Assembly: GCA_947595555.1 (NCBI GenBank)
Contig: CANQES010000004.1
Location: 1 to 30,133 of the forward strand
Origin: an uncultured Clostridia bacterium
GTDB taxonomy: Bacteria; Bacillota; Clostridia; TANB77; CAG-508
DNA length: 30,133 nucleotides
Reading direction: 5' to 3'
Below the pieces are notes generated by a model. It worked only from the letters and a program-made list of their open reading frames with translations, did no database searches and was not told the DNA's origin. This document shows positions 1 to 6,302 of the stretch, piece after piece. The position numbers and the translations under genes are program-made. How positions within the stretch are numbered: position 1 is the stretch's first letter; each line of letters starts with the position of its first letter.

Positions 1-2
1 GG

Positions 3-584
3 CCTTATGCTGCTGGTCCTATTTATCATCATGAGGCTTTGAATGGTTCTGGTTATCCTAATGGCTTGACTAAAAAGGATATTCCTTATGAGGGGCAGAT
101 TATTCGTGTTGCAGATGAGTATGATGCTATTGTTAGTAAAAGGCAGTATAAGTCTCATATTGGGATTTCTGATACTTTAAAAATTTTGATTGAGAATACT
201 AAGCCATCTGATGCACTTAAGGTTTCAAGTGAAAATGCTCATCTTGGAAAGAATAATCCAATTATTGTTAAAGCTTTGTTTAAAGTTGTTATTGAAGATA
301 TTGAATATGAAATTTATTGTACTCAAAGCTATGTAGATGATTTGCAAAAGGAATTAAAGAGATTTGAACAGATTAATAAGTATAAGGAAAAAATGGAAAG
401 TGCTAAGAAAGAAAAGGATAAAAGTTACTACTTAGAAGGTATGAAAATGCTTTTAAAAGATGATGAAACAATTGATAATTATATGTCAAGTTATGAAGAG
501 TATAAAAATGCTTATGATACTAGAAAGGCTATGATTGATAATCTTTATAATGAAATTAAAATTATTAAAAAACTAAAAGTTTAA
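3..584 (+). CDS. HD-GYP domain protein, 3' part (5' end outside window)
   Basis: Carboxy-terminal part of an HD-GYP domain protein, the class of metal-dependent phosphodiesterases that hydrolyse cyclic di-GMP. The reading frame is open from base 3, so the gene begins before the window; the TTG at 39 is an internal Leu codon. The visible part starts with HHEALNGSGYPNGL, the HHExxxGxGYP signature whose two His residues bind metal in the family. The usual I-x-RVADxYDA(I/L) helix follows, then SKRQYK. The last 100 residues or so are Lys/Glu-rich and predicted helical or coiled-coil, outside the HD-GYP core. The catalytic HD pair itself lies upstream and cannot be checked. The gene converges on mazF. 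An AT-only-like inverted repeat (574-585/597-608) overlaps the stop codon but has no U-tract, so I do not call it a terminator. Confidence 0.85.
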   Translation, partial: PYAAGPIYHHEALNGSGYPNGLTKKDIPYEGQIIRVADEYDAIVSKRQYKSHIGISDTLKILIENTKPSDALKVSSENAHLGKNNPIIVKALFKVVIEDIEYEIYCTQSYVDDLQKELKRFEQINKYKEKMESAKKEKDKSYYLEGMKMLLKDDETIDNYMSSYEEYKNAYDTRKAMIDNLYNEIKIIKKLKV

Positions 585-634
585 AATTTCTAGGTATTTA
601 AACTTTTAAATATAAGTTACTAGCGAATAATGTC

Positions 635-671
635 AAAGTTGCCAAAAAGGACCGTCCCCTTTGGCAACTTT
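635..671. repeat. REP-like hairpin with GGGGACGG core (copy 1)
   Basis: Perfect 12-bp inverted repeat AAAGTTGCCAAA / TTTGGCAACTTT (635-646 and 660-671) with a 13-base loop. Read on the minus strand the loop carries GGGGACGGTCC. The same GGGGACGG core occurs in the larger hairpin at 5406-5474. It sits between the convergent ends of the HD-GYP gene and mazF and could also end transcription. Short GGGGACGG-type palindromes are scattered in many Firmicutes genomes and are thought to be moved by IS200-like (RAYT) transposases; no transposase is in this window. Confidence 0.7.
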
Positions 672-688
672 TTGATAACTTTTCTTTT

Positions 689-1039
689 TTACTCGCCCAA
701 TCCAAAACTCACACCTAAGGCATTGTTAACTTGGTCAATTATTTTTTCGTCGTCTATGTGACCAATTCTTTCTTTTAGTCTGCTTTTGTCTATTGTTCGT
801 ATTTGTTCAGCTAGCACTACTGAATTGCTTTTTAATCCACAAGAGTTAGAATCTATTTCAATATGTGTTGGTAATTTATTTTTTCCTGTTTGAGAAGTTA
901 TTGCTGCTGCAATTACAGTAGGACTGTATTTATTGCCTAAGTCGTTTTGTATTATAAGAACTGGTCTAATTCCTCCTTGTTCTGAGCCAACTACTGGACT
1001 TAAATCTGCATAAAACATATCTCCTCTTTTTATTTGCAT
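689..1039 (-). CDS. mazF: MazF/PemK-family endoribonuclease toxin
   Basis: MazF (EndoA/NdoA) family toxin, a sequence-specific mRNA interferase. The start chosen is the ATG at 1039, because an AGGAG lies 8 bases upstream. A GTG three codons earlier is too close to that site. With this start the protein has 116 residues, the usual size, and the residues known to be catalytic in the Bacillus enzyme fall at the same numbers: Arg25 in GGIRPVLII and Thr48 in AAAITSQ. The N-terminal KRGDMFYADL and the C-terminal LAEQIRTIDKSRL are typical. The gene normally follows a ribbon-helix-helix or MazE antitoxin gene, often after alr. Here the 78 bases upstream hold no antitoxin ORF and the upstream gene is a GerS-like protein, so the toxin appears orphaned. 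A TTGACA at about 1067 is too close to the gene to be its -35. Confidence 0.9.
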   Translation of the reverse strand: MQIKRGDMFYADLSPVVGSEQGGIRPVLIIQNDLGNKYSPTVIAAAITSQTGKNKLPTHIEIDSNSCGLKSNSVVLAEQIRTIDKSRLKERIGHIDDEKIIDQVNNALGVSFGLGE

Positions 1040-1117
1040 ATTCTTCACTCCTAGTATTAGTGTATTGTCAAGTATATTTCATGCTATTTTAAATATTAGT
1101 GAAAGTAAATAAATATT

Positions 1118-1720
1118 TTAATTATTTAAATTTACCTCTTTATATAATATGTAAATGCTTGATTTTTTGTCATTCAATTTTATTTCTAACTTTGTTGGTT
1201 TTGCTGTTGTTTTATCTATCCACAAGCTTTTTTCTTCTTGATTTTGTTTTGTTTTCATGACAATTTGATTATTTTCTTCTTTCCAGTTTGCTTTTTCGTC
1301 TTCTTTATAATTTTTTATAAAACAACTTAAGTCTAGTCTGTTATCTGATATATAAGCATAATTTTCGTAAATTGTACTTAAATTTAAATCTGTATTTTCT
1401 ATTGTTAATTTGTTTCCATTTTTTCTTATTTTAACTCCTGCAATATTGCTTGGCTCTACTACTTCTTGTGAATTTGTGTCTTCTGCTTGATATTGTTGTT
1501 TTAGTGTATATTTGTTCTGTTTTTTGTTACTATTTACTTCTACTTCTATTTCAGTTTCATAAGAACTAATATTTAAAATATAGTCTACAATTTCTTGACT
1601 AGTACTATTATTTCCAATTTTTGAATTTTTAGCCGGATTTCTATAAAAAAATAATAAAAAAATGTTAATTATAATTAATAGTAAAATTGCTATTAAAATA
1701 AGTAAAGGTTTTTTCTTCAA
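1118..1720 (-). CDS. GerS-like / LolA-type membrane-anchored protein
   Basis: Protein of 200 residues with one N-terminal membrane segment (about residues 5-27, Leu/Ile-rich) and an extracytoplasmic domain of beta-rich composition. The segment IVMKTKQNQEEKSLWIDK followed by PTKLEI resembles LolA-fold proteins such as GerS, the cortex-degradation factor of Clostridioides difficile, whose gene also lies near alr2 and mazEF. That similarity and the neighbouring mazF are the basis of the call; I cannot exclude another LolA-like family. There is no lipobox Cys, so it is anchored by the helix rather than lipidated. The start is the TTG at 1720, with GGGGG 8 bases upstream. An in-frame ATG at 1771 lies in the terminator hairpin of dus and is unlikely to be used. 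Confidence 0.5.
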   Translation of the reverse strand: MKKKPLLILIAILLLIIINIFLLFFYRNPAKNSKIGNNSTSQEIVDYILNISSYETEIEVEVNSNKKQNKYTLKQQYQAEDTNSQEVVEPSNIAGVKIRKNGNKLTIENTDLNLSTIYENYAYISDNRLDLSCFIKNYKEDEKANWKEENNQIVMKTKQNQEEKSLWIDKTTAKPTKLEIKLNDKKSSIYILYKEVNLNN

Positions 1721-1738
1721 AATGTTTTCCCCCAATAC

Positions 1739-1768
1739 TAAAAAATAGTGGATATTTCTATCCACTAT
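1739..1768 (-). terminator. Rho-independent terminator after dus
   Basis: On the minus strand a perfect 10-bp stem ATAGTGGATA / TATCCACTAT with loop GAAA (1745-1768) begins 9 bases after the dus stop codon and runs into a T-tract. This is a standard intrinsic terminator. It also argues that the GerS-like gene starts downstream of it, at the TTG at 1720. Confidence 0.75.
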
Positions 1769-1777
1769 CATTGTATT

Positions 1778-2749
1778 TTAGAGTGTTTTAAAATATGCAT
1801 TTAGGCTGTTTACTAATTCTTCTTGTGTTTCTATTTTATTTATGGTATTTCTAAATTCACTGGAATTTTTTAAATTTTTTGTGTACCATGCAATGTGTTT
1901 TCTTAATTCTTTTATTGCTATTTCTCCTTTTTCTTTAACTGCTAAATCAATATGTTTTTTTATAATTTCTAATTTTTCTTGGTTTGATGGGTCTGGTAAT
2001 TTTTCTCCGGTTTCTAAGAAATGTATAATTTTTTTGAAAATCCATGGATTTCCAAAACTTCCTCTTCCTATCATTATGCCATCTACTCCAGTTTCTTGGA
2101 ACATTTTTAGTGCTGATTCTTCGTCAATTATATCTCCATTTCCTATTACTGGGATTGTAATTGCTTGTTTTACTTGTTTTATAATTTCCAAATCTGTTGT
2201 TCCAGAATAAAACTCAGAGCGTGTTCTACCGTGTATTGTAATTGCTGATATACCAGCCTTTTCTGCAATTTTAGCTATTTCTACTGCTACAATGTTTTCT
2301 TTATCCCATCCTTTGCGATATTTTAAAGTAACAGGGACTTTTGAATTTTCAACAACTGTCTGCATTATTTTTTCTGCTTGTTCTAGGTCTAATAATAATT
2401 TGCTTCCATCTCCATTTTTTACTACTTTAGGTGCTGGACATCCCATATTAATATCTACAATGTCTGCTATTTTACTAACATATTTTGCAGCATATCCCAT
2501 TGTTTCTACGTCACTACCAAAAATTTGCATACTAATTGGTCTTTTTTCTCCTTCTGTATTTAGTAGTCGGTTTGTTTTTGTGTCATCATGGAAAATTGCT
2601 CTTGAACTTGCCATTTCTGTACATACCATACCTGCACCATATTGTTTGCACAACAATCTAAAAGGCTGGTTTGTTACACCAGCCATAGGCGCTAATATTA
2701 CATTGTTTTCTAGAGTTACATTCCCTATTTTTAATTTGTGTATATACAT
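1778..2749 (-). CDS. dus: tRNA-dihydrouridine synthase
   Basis: Flavin-dependent enzyme of 323 residues that reduces specific uridines of tRNA to dihydrouridine in the cytoplasm. The N-terminal TIM-barrel start NNVILAPMAGVTNQPFR and the active-site NMGCPAPKV with the proton-donor Cys104 are present. So are the FMN/tRNA-binding HGRTRSEFYSG, the phosphate-binding GNGDI and the IGRG motif. Length and motif order match the DusB-like Nif3-neighbour family common in Firmicutes. It starts 24 bases after the rodA stop, behind a GGAG, and is likely co-transcribed with minD-minE-rodA. A terminator follows. Confidence 0.93.
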   Translation of the reverse strand: MYIHKLKIGNVTLENNVILAPMAGVTNQPFRLLCKQYGAGMVCTEMASSRAIFHDDTKTNRLLNTEGEKRPISMQIFGSDVETMGYAAKYVSKIADIVDINMGCPAPKVVKNGDGSKLLLDLEQAEKIMQTVVENSKVPVTLKYRKGWDKENIVAVEIAKIAEKAGISAITIHGRTRSEFYSGTTDLEIIKQVKQAITIPVIGNGDIIDEESALKMFQETGVDGIMIGRGSFGNPWIFKKIIHFLETGEKLPDPSNQEKLEIIKKHIDLAVKEKGEIAIKELRKHIAWYTKNLKNSSEFRNTINKIETQEELVNSLNAYFKTL

Positions 2750-2773
2750 TTTTTACTCCATTTTTGTTTGTAA

Positions 2774-3882
2774 TTATTTTACAAATATTGTTTTCTGTCT
2801 TTTGCTACTAATATTTAATAATATTCCTATACATATAAAACTTGTAATTAATGAGCTTCCTCCATAGCTTATAAATGGAAGTGGTACACCTGTAATTGGT
2901 AATAGCCCCATTACCATTCCTATATTTTCTAACATATGGAACACAAATATTCCTGTTATTCCTGAAACAATTAGTGAACCGCATTTCATCCTTTGCTGTT
3001 TTTGCCACATATAAACATTTTGTTATGAGCAGTATATAAAGTATAATAACAGTTCCAGCTACCACAAATCCCATTTCTTCTCCAATAACTGCAAAAATAA
3101 AGTCTGTTGTTTTTGGATACAAAAATCCTAATTGTGTCTGATTTCCTTTTAACAATCCCATTCCTGTTACTCCTCCTGCTCCTATTGCTAATTTTGATTG
3201 AATGATATTGTATCCAGAACCACGCGGATCTGATTCTGGGTTTAAGAAAATGTCAATTCTCTTTTTTGCATGCTCTGGTAATATAAAATTATAAATAAGC
3301 GGTACTGATATTACCACTAAAATTACTGTACTAATAATATATTTTTTATCAATTCCTGCTGTTATTAGCATAAAGGCCATAGCTACTATAAATGCAGTTG
3401 CTGTTCCGTAAATCAGGTTGTTTCATTATTAATAGAACTGGTACTGCCAAAATTGCAAATAAAATCATTAATTTTGTTATCTTGTTTATATCTCTTTTGT
3501 TTTTTGCTTGTATCTTTGTTATTATATAAGATAAAAATAAAATAACAAATATTTTAGCAAATTCTGCCGGTTGAAAAGAAAAAAATCCTATATCAAACCA
3601 GCTTGATGCTCCATTAACTGGTTTTGTAAATAATACCGCTATCAATAATACAATAAATGCTCCATAAAAAATAGGAGACGTCTTGACTATAGTTTCATAA
3701 TCTATCATCATTGTTGCTATCATAATTATAATGCTAATAACTAACCATATACATTGCTTATTAAATTCATCATATTCTGCTTCTTGTGTAGCCGAAAATA
3801 ATGCAACTAGCCCTATAACACAAAGGATAATTGCAATAATTCCGATACTCCATTCTATATTTTTTAATTCTCGCCTTCTCAT
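2774..3882 (-). CDS. rodA: RodA (SEDS peptidoglycan polymerase), needs two +1 frameshifts
   Basis: SEDS-family glycosyltransferase that builds lateral-wall peptidoglycan with a class B PBP; polytopic in the membrane. The reading frame runs in three pieces: 3882-3409, then 3407-2982, then 2980-2774. Skipping one base at 3408 and one at 2981 gives a 368-residue protein of normal RodA length with no gap. Joined motifs include NGASSWFDIG, FQPAEFAKIF, KQPDLGTATAF (across site 1), RGSGYNIIQSK, TDFIFAVIGEE, DEMGSLIVSG (across site 2), and the C-terminal NIGMVMGLLPITG and PLPFISYGGSS. The gene follows minE as in other Clostridia, which supports RodA rather than FtsW or SpoVE. At both sites the zero-frame codon is CGG and the restored codon is Gly (GGA, GGT). 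Each flanking segment is well conserved in character, so simple decay looks unlikely. A sequencing artefact or real recoding are the alternatives. Confidence 0.85.
2981..2984 (-). other. +1 frameshift site in rodA (ATG CGG T)
   Basis: On the coding strand the codons read GAA ATG CGG TTC. Skipping the C at 2981 gives ATG GGT TCA CTA, which joins DEM to GSLIVSG and continues to the conserved SYGG end. The zero frame loses similarity immediately and ends at 2808. Same pattern as the other three sites in this window. Confidence 0.6.
3408..3411 (-). other. +1 frameshift site in rodA (TTA CGG A)
   Basis: On the coding strand the codons read GAT TTA CGG AAC. Skipping the C at 3408 gives GAT TTA GGA ACA GCA, that is the near-invariant KQPDLGTA of SEDS proteins. 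The zero frame reads RNSNCIYSS and stops at 3349. Confidence 0.65.
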
Positions 3883-3903
3883 TAAATCACTTCTTTTTCT
3901 TAA

Positions 3904-4437
3904 TTAATTTTCTGATTTAAGTTCCTCTTTTGTATCTTGTTGATTTTCAACCTTCTCTTCTACTGCTTCTTCTTTTTCACCTTCTGTGCTACTATCTTCA
4001 CTGATAATATCTTCTGTTTTCTTTTCTTCTTCAACTGTTTTTACTTCTTTTTCTTGTTTACTTTCAACTTTCTTTTTTGTAGTTTCTTTCTTTTTACTAT
4101 CTTCATTTTTTTCTTGTTTTACTTCTGCTTTTCTCGCCTCATTTTTAATATTTAAAATTGGAATATTAGCATATAAAGCAGGTGCACCATTGGTACCATC
4201 ATCATTTTCCTTGTTGGTAAGCCTTACATCTATTGCACTTTCATCAACATCTATATATTTTTTAATTACCTCTATAATTTCTTGTTTCATAAGTTCTAAA
4301 AAGTCTGCAGATACATTAGCTCTATCCTGCATTAATACCAAATGCAATCTTTCTTTCGCAGCCTCTTTTGAATTTGATGTTACTTTTGTATCTTTCTTAG
4401 TTAGTTTTTTAAATAATTTCATAATGTTATCAAACAT
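3904..4437 (-). CDS. minE: MinE, cell division topological specificity factor, with long charged tail
   Basis: Partner of MinD that stimulates its ATPase and drives its release from the membrane. The N-terminus MFDNIMKLFKK is an amphipathic membrane-targeting helix. The MinD-contact region AAKERLHLVLMQDRA (26-40) and the dimerisation domain through ALYANIPIL (87-95) match the family. MinE usually ends near residue 90-100. Here about 75 more residues follow (100-177), almost entirely Lys, Glu, Thr, Ser and Asp and lacking hydrophobics, so probably disordered. The gene lies 24 bases after minD and 21 before rodA, as in the Clostridial min-rodA arrangement. The function of the tail is unknown. 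Confidence 0.92.
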   Translation of the reverse strand: MFDNIMKLFKKLTKKDTKVTSNSKEAAKERLHLVLMQDRANVSADFLELMKQEIIEVIKKYIDVDESAIDVRLTNKENDDGTNGAPALYANIPILNIKNEARKAEVKQEKNEDSKKKETTKKKVESKQEKEVKTVEEEKKTEDIISEDSSTEGEKEEAVEEKVENQQDTKEELKSEN

Positions 4438-4461
4438 GGTTCATTCTTCCCCCTAGATTGT

Positions 4462-5256
4462 TTATTGTTTTTTAAATAATCTTTTTAGTTTTGCTAAAAA
4501 TCCTTTTTCTCTTCCAGGAATAGTTACTTCTATTTTTTCACCTAATACTCGTTTAGCAATTTCTATATAAGCTTTTCCTGATGGGGCTTTTTTATTTTGT
4601 ATAACTGGTTCTCCCTTATTTGTTTGCGTAATAATATATTCATCATCTGGCACAACACCTATTAGATCAATTGATAATAAGTCAACAATGTCATCAACAT
4701 CCATCATTTCACCTTTTTTTACCATGTTTGATCTAATTCTGTTTATTACAAGTTCTGGATTCTTTATTTCAGATGATTCTAATAATCCTATTATTCTGTC
4801 TGCATCACGGATTGCTGATATTTCTGCTGTTGTTACAACAATTGCTCGATTAGCCCCAGCAATAGCATTTTTAAATCCTTGCTCTATTCCTGCTGGACAA
4901 TCAATTAGTATGTAGTCAAATTCTTCTTTTAGTTTTGATATTAAGTCTCTCATTTGATCTTCGTTTACTGCTGTTTTATCTCTTGTCTGTGCAGCTGGTA
5001 ACAAATATAGTTCTTTAAATCTTTTATCTTTAATTAGTGCTTGTCTTAATTTACATTTTCCTTCTACAACATCTACAATGTCATAGACAATTCTATTTTC
5101 TAATCCCATAACAACGTCTAAATTACGTAGTCCAATATCTGTATCAATTAAGGCTACCTTTTTTCCTTCTACTGCTAAACTTGCTCCTAAATTCGCGGTC
5201 GTTGTAGTTTTTCCTACGCCACCTTTTCCTGATGTTATTACGATTACTTCTCCCAT
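4462..5256 (-). CDS. minD: MinD, septum site-determining ATPase
   Basis: ParA/MinD-family ATPase of 264 residues that places the division site from the membrane. It has the deviant Walker A KGGVGKTTTTANLG (Lys11 and Lys16), the DTDIGLRNLD switch I and the DYILIDCPAGIE Walker B region. The C-terminal GFLAKLKRLFKKQ is the amphipathic membrane-targeting helix. The ATG has AAGGAGG just upstream. In Clostridia minC normally sits directly before minD. Here minD is the first gene behind a clear sigma-A promoter, followed upstream by a REP-like hairpin and tRNA-Trp, and no minC is present in the window. Confidence 0.96.
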   Translation of the reverse strand: MGEVIVITSGKGGVGKTTTTANLGASLAVEGKKVALIDTDIGLRNLDVVMGLENRIVYDIVDVVEGKCKLRQALIKDKRFKELYLLPAAQTRDKTAVNEDQMRDLISKLKEEFDYILIDCPAGIEQGFKNAIAGANRAIVVTTAEISAIRDADRIIGLLESSEIKNPELVINRIRSNMVKKGEMMDVDDIVDLLSIDLIGVVPDDEYIITQTNKGEPVIQNKKAPSGKAYIEIAKRVLGEKIEVTIPGREKGFLAKLKRLFKKQ

Positions 5257-5272
5257 ATTTCTCCTCCTTAGG

Positions 5273-5295
5273 ATATTAAAAACACTTTTTAATAT
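5273..5295 (-). promoter_or_regulatory. Hairpin in the minD 5' untranslated leader
   Basis: Perfect 10-bp inverted repeat ATATTAAAAA / TTTTTAATAT with a 3-base loop, lying between the predicted start of transcription and the ribosome binding site of minD. All pairs are A-T, so it is weak. It may modulate translation or stability of the mRNA, or be chance in AT-rich DNA. Confidence 0.4.
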
Positions 5296-5299
5296 TTAT

Positions 5300-5328
5300 A
5301 TAATATAACGAAAATGCTAAAAAGTCAA
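5300..5328 (-). promoter_or_regulatory. Sigma-A promoter of minD-minE-rodA
   Basis: On the minus strand TTGACT (5328-5323) is separated by exactly 17 bases from TATTAT (5305-5300), about 44 bases before the minD ATG. Its -35 context TTGACTTTTTAGC resembles the pilus promoter at 27324-27351 (TTGACTTTTTGGC). Confidence 0.75.
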
Positions 5329-5405
5329 TGTGTTTTATGTAAAAATAACAAAATTGTTTCAAGAATATTACAATTTCATTACATTTTATAAGGGATTGGA
5401 AGAAG

Positions 5406-5474
5406 GAGGAATTGGGGACGGCCCCATAATCCTTGTTTTTTAGATAAGGATTATGGGGCCGTCCCCAATTCCTC
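5406..5474. repeat. REP-like long hairpin with GGGGACGG core (copy 2)
   Basis: Perfect 29-bp inverted repeat (5406-5434 and 5446-5474) with an 11-base loop. Each arm carries GAGGAATTGGGGACGG followed by CCCCATAATCC, so the GGGGACGG core occurs once in each orientation. It lies between the divergent minD and tRNA-Trp promoters and its GC content is far above its surroundings. It shares the core with the hairpin at 635-671 and looks like a non-autonomous dispersed palindrome. Confidence 0.8.
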
Positions 5475-5494
5475 AATTTTTTTATAAAAATAGG

Positions 5495-5523
5495 TTGCAA
5501 AATTTAATTAAACATTGTATAAT
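5495..5523 (+). promoter_or_regulatory. Sigma-A promoter of tRNA-Trp
   Basis: TTGCAA (5495-5500), a 17-base spacer and a perfect TATAAT (5518-5523), ending 23 bases before the mature 5' end of the tRNA. Confidence 0.8.
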
Positions 5524-5546
5524 AGAGAAGTATTTAATATTCTTAT

Positions 5547-5621
5547 AGGGGTATAGTGTTAACGGTAGCACACCGGTCTCCAAAACCGCTTGTGAGGGTT
5601 CGAATCCTTCTGCCCCTGCCA
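5547..5621 (+). tRNA. trnW: tRNA-Trp (anticodon CCA)
   Basis: A 75-base cloverleaf with encoded CCA. Acceptor stem AGGGGTA / TGCCCCT with discriminator G, D-arm GTGT / GCAC, anticodon loop CTCCAAA (anticodon CCA) and T-arm GAGGG-TTCGAAT-CCTTC. The 27-43 pair at the top of the anticodon stem is C-C, a mismatch where most tRNA-Trp have G-C; the other four pairs are intact. It is transcribed alone from its own promoter, opposite to minD. Confidence 0.93.
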
Positions 5622-5643
5622 TATTTTTTGTTTCTTATTCGAG

Positions 5644-6233
5644 GTGATTTTCATTTTTAAAAATTTTAAATTCTTTTATTCATTACTTTCCATTTTATGT
5701 TTTTTCATTATTACTTTTTTTATTCCCATACTTAGTTCAGGTAATTTTTCCATTAATAATAATTTTGACATTTTAGAAAAAAATCCAAATGGTTTTGTTT
5801 GGCCTATTCCACGGTTATACTAGAATTAGTTCTTTTTTTGGAAAAAGAACTTCTCCTACTAGCCGGTGCTTCTTCATCTCATTCTGGTATTGATATCCCT
5901 GCTCCTCAAGGTAGCAAATTTATCGCTGTGGCAGATGGAGAAATTACTTTTAGAGAATTTTTGGGTGCAGGTGGTTATACAATAACACTTTCTTTTGATA
6001 ATTACAAAATAAGTTATTGCCATTGCGACCCTAATTTTATTGTTTCTGTTGGTGATAAAATTAAACAAGGACAAGTTATTGGGCATGTTGGACCTAAATA
6101 TGTATATGGAGTTAAAGGTAATCAATATCATGATGAACAAGGTTTACCTACAAATGGTGCTACTACTGGGTCTCATCTTCATTTAGGTATTAGGATTGAT
6201 GATAAATATCAAAATCCCTTAAATTTCTTTTAA
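5644..6233 (+). CDS. M23 (LytM-type) peptidoglycan endopeptidase, needs two +1 frameshifts
   Basis: Zinc endopeptidase that cuts peptide cross-bridges in the wall. It is read in three pieces, 5644-5811, 5813-5863 and 5865-6233, skipping a C at 5812 and another at 5864. Joined product: 195 residues with an N-terminal membrane or signal segment (about 10-32) and the classical pre-domain motif VWPIPGYTRISSFFGKR (across site 1). SGASSSHSGIDIPAP follows across site 2. The zinc ligands are His79 and Asp83 (HxxxD), with HLH (His177, His179) near the end, all present. Without the shifts the conserved entry to the domain is lost. At both sites the zero-frame codon is CGG and the recovered codon is GGT (Gly). 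The start is uncertain: GTG at 5644 is in frame but abuts the GAGG site, so the ATT at 5653 is also possible. Confidence 0.8.
5809..5814 (+). other. +1 frameshift site in the M23 gene (CCA CGG T)
   Basis: Codons read ATT CCA CGG TTA TAC TAG, hitting a stop two codons after the CGG. Skipping the C at 5812 gives CCA GGT TAT ACT AGA, the family motif PGYTRISS. Confidence 0.65.
5861..5867 (+). other. +1 frameshift site in the M23 gene (AGC CGG T)
   Basis: Codons read ACT AGC CGG TGC TTC. Skipping one C (5863 or 5864) gives AGC GGT GCT TCT TCA TCT CAT, leading straight into the zinc-binding HSGID. Confidence 0.65.
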
Positions 6234-6247
6234 TATATACAAAAAAT

Positions 6248-6287
6248 TCCTAAATTGAATCTACTTTATAGTATAATCAATTTAGGA
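6248..6287. terminator. Bidirectional terminator between convergent genes
   Basis: An 11-bp perfect stem TCCTAAATTGA / TCAATTTAGGA (6248-6258, 6277-6287) lies between the ends of the M23 gene and the zinc-ribbon gene. It is followed by a T-rich run on the plus strand and by AATTTTTT on the minus strand, so it can serve both. The loop is long (18 bases). Confidence 0.65.
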
Positions 6288-6302
6288 TTCTTTTATATTT
6301 TT

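Noticed and set aside
574..608. 12-bp inverted repeat at the end of the HD-GYP gene
   Set aside because: Nearly all A-T, overlaps the stop codon and lacks a U-tract on either side; not a convincing terminator.
1062..1067. TTGACA upstream of mazF as its promoter
   Set aside because: Any -10 at 17 bases would overlap the ribosome site and start; no TATAAT-like match there.
1721..1771. Longer N-terminus for the GerS-like gene from the ATG at 1771
   Set aside because: The extension is encoded by the dus terminator hairpin; a TTG with GGGGG at good spacing exists at 1720.
2774..3882. rodA as three separate small genes
   Set aside because: Each piece holds a consecutive part of one RodA, without ribosome sites for the inner pieces, and the joins restore conserved motifs.
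3937..4456. Long Phe/Ser-rich ORFs on the plus strand opposite minE
   Set aside because: They are the antisense reading of the Lys/Glu codons of the minE tail; no ribosome site or family motif.
5276..5500. Minus-strand ORF of 74 codons across the palindrome and promoters
   Set aside because: It spans the 29-bp hairpin and the minD and tRNA promoters, and its protein is explained by the repeat.
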